NCBI RefSeq assembly: GCF_030014955.1
Contig: NZ_JAGRPV010000002.1
Span: 62,001-126,000, forward strand
DNA length: 64,000 bases
Direction: 5' to 3'
Origin: Cohnella hashimotonis
Lineage (GTDB): Bacteria > Bacillota > Bacilli > Paenibacillales > Paenibacillaceae
Both the position numbers and the translations under genes were made by a program. Below the pieces are notes generated by a model, which was not told the origin of the DNA, searched no databases, and saw nothing but the letters and a program-made list of their open reading frames with translations. Below, piece after piece: positions 18,201 to 27,494 of this stretch; within the stretch, counting starts at the first letter, position 1; each line of letters starts with the position of its first letter.

Positions 18201-19127
18201 ATGGCATCGAAAAGAGTGAACAGCATCACGGACCTGATCGGCGAAACGCCGGCGGTTCGGTTGAACCGGCTCGTCAGCGAAGGCGACGCGGAAGTGTATA
18301 TGAAGCTCGAATACTTCAATCCGAGCGGCAGCCTGAAGGACCGGGCGGCGTTCAACCTGATCGCGGACGCGGAAAAGTCGGGACGTCTCAAGCCGGGCGC
18401 CACGATCATCGAGCCGACCAGCGGCAACACCGGCATCGGGCTGGCCATGAACGCCGCGGCCAAGGGGTACAGGCTCGTCATCACGATGCCGAACAACGCG
18501 ACCAAGGAACGCATCAACATCCTGAAGGCTTACGGCGCCGAAGTCGTGCTAACGCCCGCGAACGAACGAATGTCGGGCTCGATCCGCAAGGCGCTCGAGC
18601 TGCAGCGGCAGATCCCGGGCAGCTTCGTGCCGCAGCAGTTCGAGAATCCGGCCAATCCGGCGATTCACCGGACGACGACGGCCCTCGAGATCCTGGAGCA
18701 GATGGACGGGCAGCTCGATTCGTTCGTGGCGGCCGCCGGCACCGGCGGGACGATCACGGGAACCGGGGAAGTGCTGCGGGAGCGGCTGCCGGACATCCGC
18801 ATCGTGGTCATCGAGCCGCAAGGCTCGCCCGTGCTGTCCGGCGGCAAGCCGGGGCCGCACAAGCTGATCGGCGCGGGTCCGGGCTTCGTTCCCGGCGTGA
18901 TCAACCAGCAGATCTACGACGAGATCGTGCAGGTGTCGGACGCGGACGCGATCCGCACGGCGCGGCAGATCGCCACGTTCGAAGGCATCCTCGTCGGCCC
19001 TTCGTCCGGCGCCGCCGTCTGGACGGCGCTTAGGGAGGCGCGCCGGCTGGGCAAGGGCAAGCGCGTGCTGTGCATCGCGCCGGACAACGGCGAGCGGTAT
19101 TTGAGCTCCGACCTGTTCGTGGATTAA
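18201..19127 (+). CDS. cysK: cysteine synthase A
   Basis: A 308-residue PLP enzyme making cysteine from O-acetylserine and sulfide. The PLP lysine is Lys46 in PSGSLKDRAA, the substrate loop is TSGNTGIG (about 73-80), and the PLP-phosphate loop is AGTGGTITG. Its length is typical. AGGAGG lies 7 bases before the ATG. A small hairpin (TCCGG/CCGGA near 18166-18180) sits in the gap before it. As the assimilation step, it is the strongest reason to regard the whole operon as a sulfur-scavenging pathway. Confidence 0.93.
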   Translation: MASKRVNSITDLIGETPAVRLNRLVSEGDAEVYMKLEYFNPSGSLKDRAAFNLIADAEKSGRLKPGATIIEPTSGNTGIGLAMNAAAKGYRLVITMPNNATKERINILKAYGAEVVLTPANERMSGSIRKALELQRQIPGSFVPQQFENPANPAIHRTTTALEILEQMDGQLDSFVAAAGTGGTITGTGEVLRERLPDIRIVVIEPQGSPVLSGGKPGPHKLIGAGPGFVPGVINQQIYDEIVQVSDADAIRTARQIATFEGILVGPSSGAAVWTALREARRLGKGKRVLCIAPDNGERYLSSDLFVD

Positions 19128-19143
19128 GGAGGCGGGCGTTAAC

Positions 19144-20754
19144 ATGAATTTCGATCCGCTATATCATCCGCATCTTGCTTACCGCGTCCCAACCTATGCG
19201 CATCGCGGCATGGTAGCGACTTCGCAGCCGCTCGCCGCGCAGGCGGGACTGGACATATTGAAGCGCGGCGGCAACGCGATCGACGCCGCCATCGCGGCCG
19301 CGGCGGCGTTGACCGTCGTCGAGCCGTGCTCGAACGGCATCGGCGGGGACGCTTTCGCGTTAGTGTGGACGGGCGGCAAGCTGCACGCTCTGAACGCCAG
19401 CGGTCCGGCGCCGCGCTCGATCTCGATCGAGGCGGTAAAGGCGGCCGGGCATTCGGAGATGCCCGCCTACGGGCCGCTGCCGGTCACCGTGCCCGGCGCG
19501 CCGGCGGCATGGGCCGAGCTGTCGCGGCGCTTCGGCCGGCTGCCGCTCGGCGAAGCTTTGGAGCCCGCCATTCGTTATGCCGAGGAAGGATACCCGGTAT
19601 CGCCGACGGCCGCGTTCAACTGGGACAAAGCGCATGCATCGTACCGGGTGGCGTTTAAGGGAGCGGCGTTCGAGCCGTGGTTCGAGACGTTCGCGCCGGG
19701 CGGAAGTCCGCCTGCGCCCGGCGAGCTCTGGCGGTCGCCGGACCACGGTCGCACGCTCCGGCGGATCGCCGAGAGCGGGGCGGAGGACTTTTACCGGGGA
19801 GAGCTGGCGGCTCGTATCGTCGCGTTCGTACAGGAGGCGGGCGGGTTTCTGAGCGGGGAGGACCTGGATGCCTTCCGCCCCGAATGGGTGGATCCGATCC
19901 GCGCGTCCTACCGGGGCTACGACGTCTGGGAGATTCCTCCTAACGGCCAGGGGCTCGTGGCGCTGCTTGCGCTTCGGCTGCTCGAAGGCTTCGACGGTTT
20001 GCAGGCAGGGGCCGTGGACACGTATCATAAGCAGATCGAGGCGATCAAGCTGGCGTTCGCGGACGGACAGCGACACATTACCGACCCCCGTCATATGAAG
20101 GCGAGCGTGGAGGCGCTGCTGTCGGATGCCTATACGGCGGAGCGGCGGGCGCTGATCGGGCAGCGGGCGGGATTGCCGGAGGCGGGCGACCCGAAGGGCG
20201 GCGGGACGGTCTATTTGGCCGCGGCCGACGGCGAGGGCAATATGGTCTCCTTTATCCAGAGCAACTATATGCAGTTCGGCTCCGGACTCGTCGTGCCGGG
20301 CGTCGGCATCGCGCTGCAGAACCGGGGGCGCGACTTCTCGCTGGACGAAGCGGCGGCCAACCGGCTGGAGCCGGGCAAGCGCACGTACCATACGATCATC
20401 CCCGGCTTCTTGACCCGCGGCGGCGAAGCGGTCGGACCGTTCGGCGTGATGGGCGGCCTGATGCAGCCGCAAGGCCATGTCCAGACGTTGATGAACGCGA
20501 TCGATTTCGGCCTTCATCCGCAGGCCGCGCTGGATGCGCCGCGCTGGCAGTGGACGGGCGGGCGCACGGTGCTGGTCGAGCCGGGCTTCCCGGCGGCTGC
20601 CGCGCAGGCGTTGGCCAGGTTGGGCCACGACATCCGCTTCGCGCTGGACGGCGGCTCCTTCGGACGCGGCCAGATGATCTGGCGCGATCCGGCGACCGGC
20701 GTGCTCTGCGGCGGCACCGACTCACGGACGGACGGCACGGTCGCTGCGTGGTAG
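19144..20754 (+). CDS. gamma-glutamyltransferase-family protein (YwrD-like)
   Basis: A 536-residue Ntn-hydrolase of the gamma-glutamyltransferase family. Hallmarks are GGNAIDAAIAAAAALTVVEP, NGIGGDAF, and the predicted autocleavage/nucleophile threonine in GGGTVYLAAAD (near residue 355), followed by SFIQSNYMQFGSG. No signal peptide is visible, so it is probably cytosolic, like B. subtilis YwrD. As the last gene of the sulfur operon it may hydrolyse gamma-glutamyl thiol conjugates such as glutathione derivatives, releasing cysteinyl compounds (inference). Confidence 0.88.
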   Translation: MNFDPLYHPHLAYRVPTYAHRGMVATSQPLAAQAGLDILKRGGNAIDAAIAAAAALTVVEPCSNGIGGDAFALVWTGGKLHALNASGPAPRSISIEAVKAAGHSEMPAYGPLPVTVPGAPAAWAELSRRFGRLPLGEALEPAIRYAEEGYPVSPTAAFNWDKAHASYRVAFKGAAFEPWFETFAPGGSPPAPGELWRSPDHGRTLRRIAESGAEDFYRGELAARIVAFVQEAGGFLSGEDLDAFRPEWVDPIRASYRGYDVWEIPPNGQGLVALLALRLLEGFDGLQAGAVDTYHKQIEAIKLAFADGQRHITDPRHMKASVEALLSDAYTAERRALIGQRAGLPEAGDPKGGGTVYLAAADGEGNMVSFIQSNYMQFGSGLVVPGVGIALQNRGRDFSLDEAAANRLEPGKRTYHTIIPGFLTRGGEAVGPFGVMGGLMQPQGHVQTLMNAIDFGLHPQAALDAPRWQWTGGRTVLVEPGFPAAAAQALARLGHDIRFALDGGSFGRGQMIWRDPATGVLCGGTDSRTDGTVAAW

Positions 20755-20805
20755 GATGGGGATATTGGATCTAGATATCGGATAAAGATAGGGATAGCTG
20801 CTGGT

Positions 20806-20836
20806 GCTCGTCCGGGAATCCGGGCGGGCGCTTTTT
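20806..20836 (+). terminator. terminator of the sulfur operon
   Basis: GCTCGTCCGG and CCGGGCGGGC form a 10-bp stem (two G-U pairs) around GAAT, followed by GCTTTTTCG. Confidence 0.8.
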
Positions 20837-20949
20837 CGTTTGCGTTTGCCGAGACGATTCTTGCGCTTGCTTCTGTTCCCCGTCGCGAGGTGTATGATAT
20901 GCTAGGAGAAATGTACGTACAAGTCACGCGACATGCCTGGGAGGATACG

Positions 20950-21963
20950 ATGACAGCGAATACGCAAGCTTACGAGGGTCAATATGAGGGTTTGAAGGCA
21001 GTGTGGCTGAAAGCGGGTGCGTATGAGGCAGCAGTGCTGCCTGATATCGGCGCGAACCTGATCGCGTTCCGGGACACGGAGCGAGGATACGCATTCCTGC
21101 GGGAGCCGGCAGTGGACGAGCTGCAAGCGTTCATGGAGCGTCCGATGGTGCACGGCATTCCGGTGCTTTTCCCGCCGAATCGCTTCGAGGACGGCAAGTT
21201 CCCGTGGGAAGGCCGCGTGCTCGAGCTGCCCGTCAATGAGACGGACCGCAACAACCATTTGCACGGCTTCCTTTATAACATACCTTGGCAGGTCGACGGC
21301 TTCAGTGCCGACGCGCTGAGCGCCCGTGCGGTATTCAGCGTGAAGGTGGCAAAAGGGGATGCGGTGTACGCGCGGTTTCCGTTCGCGTTCACCGTCCGCC
21401 TGGAATATACGCTGAGCGGCGAAGGTCTGCATCAGCGCGTCAGCGTGCGCAACGACGGCGAAGGCACGATGCCTTGCCTGCTTGCCTTCCATACGGCGGT
21501 CAATGCGCCGTTCGTGCCGGGCAGCGCGCCAGCCGATTATACGTTCAAGCTGACGGTCGGCGAACGCTGGGAGATGGGCGCCGACGGCCGGATGCTGCCG
21601 ACCAAGCGCAGGCTGCCGCTGACGGAAGCCGAGGCCCGCATGCGCGATGGCACGCAGTCCCCGTTTTTCGAGTCGCTCGACAACCACTACACTGCGGTGC
21701 CGCAAAACGGCCGCAACCGCATGGAGCTGACGGACACGCGCACCGGCGTCAAGCTCGTTTACGACGTCGGCACGGGCTACAAGCAGTGGATGATCTGGAA
21801 CGACGGCGCCAAGGGCGGCTACTTCTGCCCGGAACCGCAGGTCAACCTCGTCAATGCGCCGAACATCGAGCTGTCGCCGGAGGAGAAGGAGCAGGTGGGA
21901 CTCTTCGCGCTGTCGCCCGGCGAGATCTGGGAAGAAACGAGCCGGCTGTACACGATCGGCTGA
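20950..21963 (+). CDS. aldose 1-epimerase (GalM-like)
   Basis: A 337-residue galactose-mutarotase-fold protein interconverting alpha and beta anomers of sugars. VLFPPNRFEDG, NNHLHGFLYNIPW (catalytic-type His) and LAFHTAVNAPF are family features, as is the C-terminal Glu region PEPQVNLVNAPN. The start ATG 20950 follows GGGAGG at 6-7 bases; an upstream in-frame GTG at 20890 has no site. It is transcribed alone. The sugar specificity is unknown. Confidence 0.88.
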   Translation: MTANTQAYEGQYEGLKAVWLKAGAYEAAVLPDIGANLIAFRDTERGYAFLREPAVDELQAFMERPMVHGIPVLFPPNRFEDGKFPWEGRVLELPVNETDRNNHLHGFLYNIPWQVDGFSADALSARAVFSVKVAKGDAVYARFPFAFTVRLEYTLSGEGLHQRVSVRNDGEGTMPCLLAFHTAVNAPFVPGSAPADYTFKLTVGERWEMGADGRMLPTKRRLPLTEAEARMRDGTQSPFFESLDNHYTAVPQNGRNRMELTDTRTGVKLVYDVGTGYKQWMIWNDGAKGGYFCPEPQVNLVNAPNIELSPEEKEQVGLFALSPGEIWEETSRLYTIG

Positions 21964-22081
21964 ACGAAAGCGGGACAGGCCGATGTGCGTTGATGCGGGG
22001 AGCTTTTTGCCCGGGGAGCGTGTCTGGCCGGAATAAGGATGTGCCGCATTGTTATTCGGTGCCGTGGAGCGGGCGGCGCCG

Positions 22082-22924
22082 CTACGTATCGAGCAGCTTT
22101 CGCAGCTTTTCCTCGGTGCGCGAGTCGGCGGCGGGCGTGTAGACGCTCAAGCGAAGATCGGCGCTGCCGTGCGCCTGAAGCGAGGTGAGATGGAACAGCA
22201 TCTTGCCCGCTTTGGCATGCCTGAATTCGAGGGCGACCTCGGGCGCGCTGCTGACCCGGCTGTCGTTCCAGAGGCGCTCGAAGTCCGGGTGGGCGTCTTT
22301 CATTTCCGTCAAAAAGGCCTCGTACCACTCATCCTCCACATACTGCCCGTAATATGCACGGAAAATCGCGAGGAAGCCACTGGCGAACGACTCCCAGTTA
22401 ACGGCCAGCCTGCGAAACTCCTTTCGCGTGAACACGAGTCTGATCATATTGCGGTCCTCGGGCGCGATCCGGCTGAAATCCGCGAAAACGCGGGCAGCCG
22501 CCTCGTTCCATCCGACAATCTGGCAGCGCCTGTCCGACACGATCGTCGGGCATTGCCGCAGCTCGTCCACGACTCGCGACAGCGAGGGCGTCATGACCGG
22601 CGGGGCTTCCCGCTCGTAGTCGACTGCGACGGACGAGCCTCCGCTCTCTGCCAGCGAATAAAAATACCTGCGCTCGTCGGGCGTCAGCCGCAGCGCTTCC
22701 GCTACGCACTCCAGTACGGCATGTGAAGCCTGGATGTCCCGGCCCTGCTCCAGCCAGGTATACCACGTGCTGCTCACGCCCGCCAGCTGCGCCACCTCCT
22801 CGCGCCGCAGTCCCGGCGTCCGCCGCCTTCCGATATCCGGCAGGCCGACTTCCCCTGGAGACAGCTTCGCCCGCCGCGCCTTCAAGAAGGCCGACAACGC
22901 CTGCAAACGCGCCTGATTATTCAT
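22082..22924 (-). CDS. XRE-family regulator with MmyB-type ligand domain
   Basis: A 280-residue regulator: N-terminal helix-turn-helix (RTPGLRREEVAQLAGVSSTWYTWLEQGRD split over two helices, about residues 37-66), then a PAS-like MmyB domain (about 110-260) that in homologues may bind fatty acids. The start is ATG 22924, 9 bases after GGGAGG; the earlier ATG at 22933 touches the ribosome site. It is divergent from a FabF-like synthase, so it may control that gene in response to an acyl ligand (inference). Confidence 0.88.
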   Translation of the reverse strand: MNNQARLQALSAFLKARRAKLSPGEVGLPDIGRRRTPGLRREEVAQLAGVSSTWYTWLEQGRDIQASHAVLECVAEALRLTPDERRYFYSLAESGGSSVAVDYEREAPPVMTPSLSRVVDELRQCPTIVSDRRCQIVGWNEAAARVFADFSRIAPEDRNMIRLVFTRKEFRRLAVNWESFASGFLAIFRAYYGQYVEDEWYEAFLTEMKDAHPDFERLWNDSRVSSAPEVALEFRHAKAGKMLFHLTSLQAHGSADLRLSVYTPAADSRTEEKLRKLLDT

Positions 22925-23055
22925 TATGACCATCCTCCCTCGCGAACGTTCTAGTCGCCCGGCTCTTTTTTTGCGCCACCGCAGCCTCGTACACAGATCC
23001 GTTTTGCCGTCACCGATCGCAGCATCCGCGATACAACTTTATTCAGGTGCTCCTT

Positions 23056-23082
23056 ATACCAGTATAACCTATAACTTGTACT
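23056..23082. promoter_or_regulatory. operator-like repeats between XRE regulator and fabF paralogue
   Basis: TATACCAGTATA (23056-23067) is a palindrome, AGTATAA (23061-23067) and TTGTACT (23076-23082) are near-inverted copies, and TATAAC occurs twice in direct order. These repeats lie in the divergent promoter region and are the best candidates for the XRE protein's binding site. Confidence 0.4.
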
Positions 23083-23143
23083 AGGATATTGGCATGTGAA
23101 ATGATAGGACTATCGCAACGCACTTAGGATGGAGGAGATCGGC

Positions 23144-24388
23144 ATGGCAAGAGCAGTCATCACGGGAATGGGCGTCGTGTCGCCGCTGGGCGCGGACGTG
23201 GCTTCTTTTTGGGAAGGACTCGTCGAGGGGCGCTCGGGCGTCCGGACGATCGAACATATGGATGTTTCGGGGTATAAGACGCGGATCGCGGGAATCGTGC
23301 AGGGCTTCGATGCGGAGGCGATGTTCGGTCGCAAAGAGGCGAGGCGGATGGACCGCTTCACCCAGTTCGCGCTTGCGGCGGCAGATCAGGCGATCGCCCA
23401 GTCGGGACTGGATATGGAAAAAACGGACCGCGAACGGGTCGCGGTCTACGTAGGATCGGGCACGGGGGGACTTCGGACGCTGAGCGACAACGAGTCGCTG
23501 CTGCGCGAGCGCGGACCTGACAGGGTCAGTCCGCTGCTCGTGCCGATGATGATCGCCAACATGGCCGCCGCGCAGATCAGCATCCGGTACGGTACGTACG
23601 GGCCGACGATGTCCCCCGTGACGGCCTGCTCGATCGGCAACACGGCGATCGGCGAGGCGTTCCGCCTCATTCGCGACGGCGAGGCGGACGTCGTCATCGC
23701 CGGGGGCGCCGAAGCGGCCGTGACGGAGCTGTCGCTCGCAAGCTTCGGCAATGCGACGGCGCTGTCCCGCCGCAACGACGAGCCCGGACGGGCGAGCCGC
23801 CCGTTCGATGCGGACCGCGACGGGTTTGTGCTCGCCGAGGGCGCCGGCATCGTCGTGCTCGAGTCGTTCGAGCATGCGCTGGCGCGCGGCGCGCGTCCGC
23901 TCGCCGAGGTGATCGGCTACGGCGCAAGCTCCGATGCTTATCACCAGGTAGCCACCCACCCCGAAGGCAGGGGCGCGGTCCAGGCGATGCGCGCCGCGCT
24001 GCGCAGCGCGGGCATCACGCCGGAGGACGTGGACGTCGTGAGCGCGCATGCGACGAGCACCGAACTTGGCGACGCGACGGAGACGCTGGCGATCAAGCAG
24101 GTGTTCGGCGAACGTGCGGGCGACGTGCCCGTCACGGCCAACAAGTCGATGACCGGTCACATGCTGGGCGCCTCGGGCGGCGCACAGGCGATCGCGCTCG
24201 TACAGACGCTGCGCGAAGGCGTCATCCCGCCGACGATCAACCTCGAGCGCGCGGACCCGGCCTGCGATCTGGACTACGTGCCCAACGAGGCGCGCCGCGG
24301 GCAGCATCTGCGGGTCGGCTTGTCCAACTCCTTTGGCTTCGGCGGACACAACGCGGTCATCGTGCTGCGCAGATATGACGAGGTTTGA
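23144..24388 (+). CDS. beta-ketoacyl-ACP synthase II (FabF paralogue)
   Basis: A 414-residue thiolase-fold condensing enzyme extending acyl-ACP with malonyl-ACP. The active-site triad is visible: Cys in VTACSIGN (about 164), His in SAHATSTELGDATE (about 303) and His in NKSMTGHMLGASGG (about 340). It starts at ATG 23144 after GGAGGAG. No acyl carrier protein, FabD or FabG gene is nearby, so it is an isolated paralogue rather than the housekeeping fab cluster. It could serve membrane remodelling or a specialised acyl product. Confidence 0.9.
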   Translation: MARAVITGMGVVSPLGADVASFWEGLVEGRSGVRTIEHMDVSGYKTRIAGIVQGFDAEAMFGRKEARRMDRFTQFALAAADQAIAQSGLDMEKTDRERVAVYVGSGTGGLRTLSDNESLLRERGPDRVSPLLVPMMIANMAAAQISIRYGTYGPTMSPVTACSIGNTAIGEAFRLIRDGEADVVIAGGAEAAVTELSLASFGNATALSRRNDEPGRASRPFDADRDGFVLAEGAGIVVLESFEHALARGARPLAEVIGYGASSDAYHQVATHPEGRGAVQAMRAALRSAGITPEDVDVVSAHATSTELGDATETLAIKQVFGERAGDVPVTANKSMTGHMLGASGGAQAIALVQTLREGVIPPTINLERADPACDLDYVPNEARRGQHLRVGLSNSFGFGGHNAVIVLRRYDEV

Positions 24389-24470
24389 TGCGCCAACGCG
24401 CCGCATTCGGTCTGTGCGCGACTAACGATCGCAGCGGTCCGCGCGCGAGCTTAAGCAGCTGACCTGCGCG

Positions 24471-24500
24471 TTCATCCTATCCTTCATTTTGTTGTATAAT
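24471..24500 (+). promoter_or_regulatory. probable purT promoter
   Basis: A perfect TATAAT at 24495-24500 with a weak -35 (TTCATC, 24471-24476, 18-base spacer). The predicted start near 24507 lies between the -10 box and the ATG at 24529, which excludes any start codon further upstream. Confidence 0.5.
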
Positions 24501-24528
24501 GGGCACATCTGAGGGTGCGAGGAGCTGG

Positions 24529-25698
24529 ATGAAGAACATGTTCCATACGAAAAAGCTGCTGCTGCTCGGTTCGGGCGAACTGGGCAAAGAGGTCATTCTG
24601 GAGGCGCAGCGCCTCGGCGTCGAGACGATCGCCGTCGACCGGTACGAGGGCGCGCCGGCCATGCATGTGGCTGACCGCAGCTATGTCATCGACATGCTGG
24701 ACAAGCAGGCGCTCCGGGAGTTGATTGTTCGCGAGAAGCCTGACCTGATCGTGCCGGAGATCGAAGCGATCGCCACGGCCGAGCTCGTGAAGCTGGAGGC
24801 GGAAGGCTTCACGGTCATCCCGACGGCGCGCGCAGCGCAGCTGACGATGGACCGCGAGGGCATCCGCCGGCTGGCCGCGGAGACGCTGGGCCTGCCGACG
24901 GCGAAGTACCGCTTCGCCGACACTTTCGACGAATTCGCCGAGGCTGCGCGTGCCATGGGCTTCCCTTGCGTGGTCAAGCCGTTGATGAGCTCCTCGGGCA
25001 AAGGCCAGAGCGTCTGCCGCTCAGAGGCGGAACTGGGGGAGAGCTGGCGGATCGCTATGGAGGGCGGCCGGGTTCAGCAGGCACGGGTTATCGTGGAAGC
25101 GTTCATCCGATTCGAGTCGGAGATCACGCTGCTGACCGTACGTACAGCTCAAGGGACGCAGTTCTGCCCGCCGATCGGCCACGTGCAGCAAGGCGGCGAC
25201 TACATCGAGTCGTGGCAGCCGCATGAGATGACCGCCTCGCAGCTGGAGGAGTCGCGGCGCATCGCGCTCGCGATCACGGACGCGCTCGGGGGCGTCGGCC
25301 TGTTCGGCGTCGAGCTGTTCCTGGCTGAGGACAAGGTCTATTTCAGCGAAGTGTCTCCGCGCCCGCACGATACGGGCCTCGTCACGCTCGTCAGCCAGAA
25401 CCTGTCCGAGTTCGCGCTGCACGTGCGGGCGCTCCTCGGCCTGCCGATCCCGGAGATCAAGCTGGCTTCGCCGGGCGCGAGCCGGCCGCTCAAGGCGCTG
25501 GAGGCCTGGGAGGGCTACCGTCTTACGGGCGCTGCGGAGGCGCTCGCCGTGCCGGACACGCAGCTTCGCGTCTTCGGCAAGCCGGTGACCAAGCCCGGAC
25601 GCCGCATAGCCGTCGCGCTGGCCGCCGCGGATACCGTGCTCGAAGCGCGTTCGAGGGCTGCGGAGGCGCTCGGCAAGCTTGGTCTCGAGCGCGAATAA
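24529..25698 (+). CDS. purT: formate-dependent GAR transformylase
   Basis: A 389-residue ATP-grasp enzyme that formylates glycinamide ribonucleotide from formate and ATP in purine synthesis. It has [20 protein letters not shown] at the N-terminus, the ATP-grasp loop [12 protein letters not shown], and catalytic-site [16 protein letters not shown]. Length matches PurT. ATG 24529 follows GAGGAG by 4 bases; ATG 24538 is an alternative. It is monocistronic and folate-independent, backing up PurN. Confidence 0.94.
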   Translation: MKNMFHTKKLLLLGSGELGKEVILEAQRLGVETIAVDRYEGAPAMHVADRSYVIDMLDKQALRELIVREKPDLIVPEIEAIATAELVKLEAEGFTVIPTARAAQLTMDREGIRRLAAETLGLPTAKYRFADTFDEFAEAARAMGFPCVVKPLMSSSGKGQSVCRSEAELGESWRIAMEGGRVQQARVIVEAFIRFESEITLLTVRTAQGTQFCPPIGHVQQGGDYIESWQPHEMTASQLEESRRIALAITDALGGVGLFGVELFLAEDKVYFSEVSPRPHDTGLVTLVSQNLSEFALHVRALLGLPIPEIKLASPGASRPLKALEAWEGYRLTGAAEALAVPDTQLRVFGKPVTKPGRRIAVALAAADTVLEARSRAAEALGKLGLERE

Positions 25699-25714
25699 TC
25701 GGCCTTTTCCTTCA

Positions 25715-25760
25715 AAAAGCCTCTGTTGTGCCGCAAGCTCGCGGCCCGGCAGGGGCTTTT
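25715..25760. terminator. bidirectional terminator between purT and the ger operon
   Basis: AAAAGCCTCTG (25715-25725) and CAGGGGCTTTT (25750-25760) form an 11-bp stem with one wobble, with an inner GCCGC/GCGGC hairpin. A-runs and T-runs on both sides suit both convergent transcripts. Confidence 0.85.
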
Positions 25761-25775
25761 CATCCGCCAGCTTCA

Positions 25776-27461
25776 TCATTCGGCTGCCCTGCCTGCGTCT
25801 ACTCTCTCTGCGCTTTGCTCACTTTGCGTCTCCTCACCCTGCTGCTGTTCACCCTGCTGCTGTTCACCCTGCTGCTGTTCACCCTGCTGCTGTTCGCCCT
25901 GCTGCTGTTCGCCCTGCTGCTGTTCGCCCTGCTGCTGTTCGCCCTGCTGCTGTTCGCCCTGCTGCTGTTCGCCCTGTAGCTGTTCGCCCTGCTGCTGTTC
26001 ACCCTGCTGCTGTTCACCCTGCTGCTGTTCGCCCTGCTGCTGTTCGCCCTGCTGCTGTTCGCCCTGCTGCTGTTCGCCCTGTAGCTGTTCACCCTGTTGC
26101 TGTTCGCCCTGTAGCTGTTCGCCCTGTAGCTGTTCGCCCTGTAGCTGTTTGCCCTGCTGCTGTTCGCCTTGCTGCTGTTCGCCCTGCTGCTGCTCTCCCT
26201 TTTGCCGTTCGCCCTGTAGCCTCCCGCTCTCCTGCTGTTCGCTTAGAGCCCGCTCGCCCTGTTCCTGCGCGCCCTGGCTTTGCTCGTTCTCGTTCTGACT
26301 GTGCTCGCCTTGATCCTGCTCCCCACGACGCTGCCCGTCCTTTCTCCGGCTGCCGTCCCCCTTGGACTTCGCTTGTCCCGGGCCGGTCATCCCCCTAAGC
26401 TTGGCCACCGTCCAATAAATGACGGGCGTTAAAAATACGAGCCAGGTAAAGATCTCGAATGAAGGCTTCGTCGTCAACGCCTGGAACTCCGCCGGGAAGC
26501 AGGAGAACTGGTACGCGCAGGCGAAAACGAATGACGTCAAGGCGAACGTGAGCGGCCGATGGGACCGGATGCCGGCATAACGCATGACGATGCGGCTTGC
26601 CATAAACAGCAGGACGGCCGTCTTGATGAGAAGGGTGCCGGACCAGATGCCGATCAGGAGCGGATCGAGGTTTTCCAGGACCTCCCCGAAGGAAATGAAG
26701 CGGACGGCCTCCAGCAGCGGGTAATACATATTCCCCGCAAGCTTCGGGCCGAACAGCAGCAGGCACGATAGCCAATAGGCAACCAGGACGATCACAATAA
26801 GCGTCTGCATGGAGGCGAGCTTGCGAACCGGCTTCGGCGAGGCTTCGAAATATGGCGCCAGCAGGAAAATCAGCGACAGATCGTTCAGCCAGCCGACAGC
26901 AAAAAACGTAGACCCGGCCAGTTTGGACATGGACCAGTGTGTAAATAGCGCGATCGTCATGCCGTATCTCATTTTAAAGAGAAGAACGAACAGGACCGGA
27001 ACCATCGTCGCGAATACGGAAAGGAAAAAGCCGTCGCTGAGCAGCGCGATCGACCGAATGCCGGATCGGGCCGCAAGCGCGGCGCACAGCAGGAAGCATC
27101 CCAGCATGACCGGCGTCGGCGTTCCTTCCAGGTAGACAGAGATGAACAGATCCGAATAAGCAGATGCGCACATTGAAGCAACCATCAGGCAATATAGGAG
27201 CACGATCGCGGTAAAAAAAAGGTGAGGCCAGCGGCCGACGATGCCGCCGCCGTACTCGGCCCACTCCCGTCCCTTGAAGGCGTAAGCGACGCGGAAGGAG
27301 AAGAAGGCGAATATCATGCTGAAGATGCCGGCGCAGGGGATGGCGATCCAGCCCAGGTACCCGCCCAGCTCATACAAGGGGCTCAGCATGAACACGATGG
27401 GCGCCGCGATCAGGTGCAGCGCGTATATTCGCCACAGATGAACGAATTTAAGGGGTTTCAT
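25776..27461 (-). CDS. GerB-family germinant receptor permease with repeat tail
   Basis: A 561-residue protein. Residues 1 to about 357 are a ten-helix GerAB/APC-type permease, the inner-membrane subunit that recognises nutrient germinants in spores; that alone is the usual family length. After it comes a hydrophilic tail of about 200 residues, first Arg/Lys/Gln-rich, then about 24 units of Gly-Glu-Gln-Gln-Gln (some GEQLQ, one GKQLQ), ending in a short acidic end. The repeat is in frame (15-bp unit) and uninterrupted. It is last in an operon with gerA-, gerC- and D-type genes. The tail is predicted to be disordered or helical; its role is unknown. Confidence 0.93.
   Translation of the reverse strand: MKPLKFVHLWRIYALHLIAAPIVFMLSPLYELGGYLGWIAIPCAGIFSMIFAFFSFRVAYAFKGREWAEYGGGIVGRWPHLFFTAIVLLYCLMVASMCASAYSDLFISVYLEGTPTPVMLGCFLLCAALAARSGIRSIALLSDGFFLSVFATMVPVLFVLLFKMRYGMTIALFTHWSMSKLAGSTFFAVGWLNDLSLIFLLAPYFEASPKPVRKLASMQTLIVIVLVAYWLSCLLLFGPKLAGNMYYPLLEAVRFISFGEVLENLDPLLIGIWSGTLLIKTAVLLFMASRIVMRYAGIRSHRPLTFALTSFVFACAYQFSCFPAEFQALTTKPSFEIFTWLVFLTPVIYWTVAKLRGMTGPGQAKSKGDGSRRKDGQRRGEQDQGEHSQNENEQSQGAQEQGERALSEQQESGRLQGERQKGEQQQGEQQQGEQQQGKQLQGEQLQGEQLQGEQQQGEQLQGEQQQGEQQQGEQQQGEQQQGEQQQGEQQQGEQLQGEQQQGEQQQGEQQQGEQQQGEQQQGEQQQGEQQQGEQQQGEQQQGEETQSEQSAERVDAGRAAE
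25837..26196. repeat. 15-bp coding minisatellite in the gerB-type gene
   Basis: About 24 tandem copies of CCCTGCTGCTGTTCG (plus-strand view), with variants CACC for CGCC and TAG for CTG. The unit length of five codons keeps the frame. The high copy similarity predicts variable copy number between strains. Confidence 0.95.
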
Positions 27462-27494
27462 GCTTCGTTCAACTCCCGACTCCTTGGCTTGGCT

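Noticed and set aside
25679..26398. Plus-strand frames rich in Cys/Pro or Ala/Val/Pro across the 15-bp repeat
   Set aside because: They mirror the GerB tail on the other strand and have no similarity or ribosome site.
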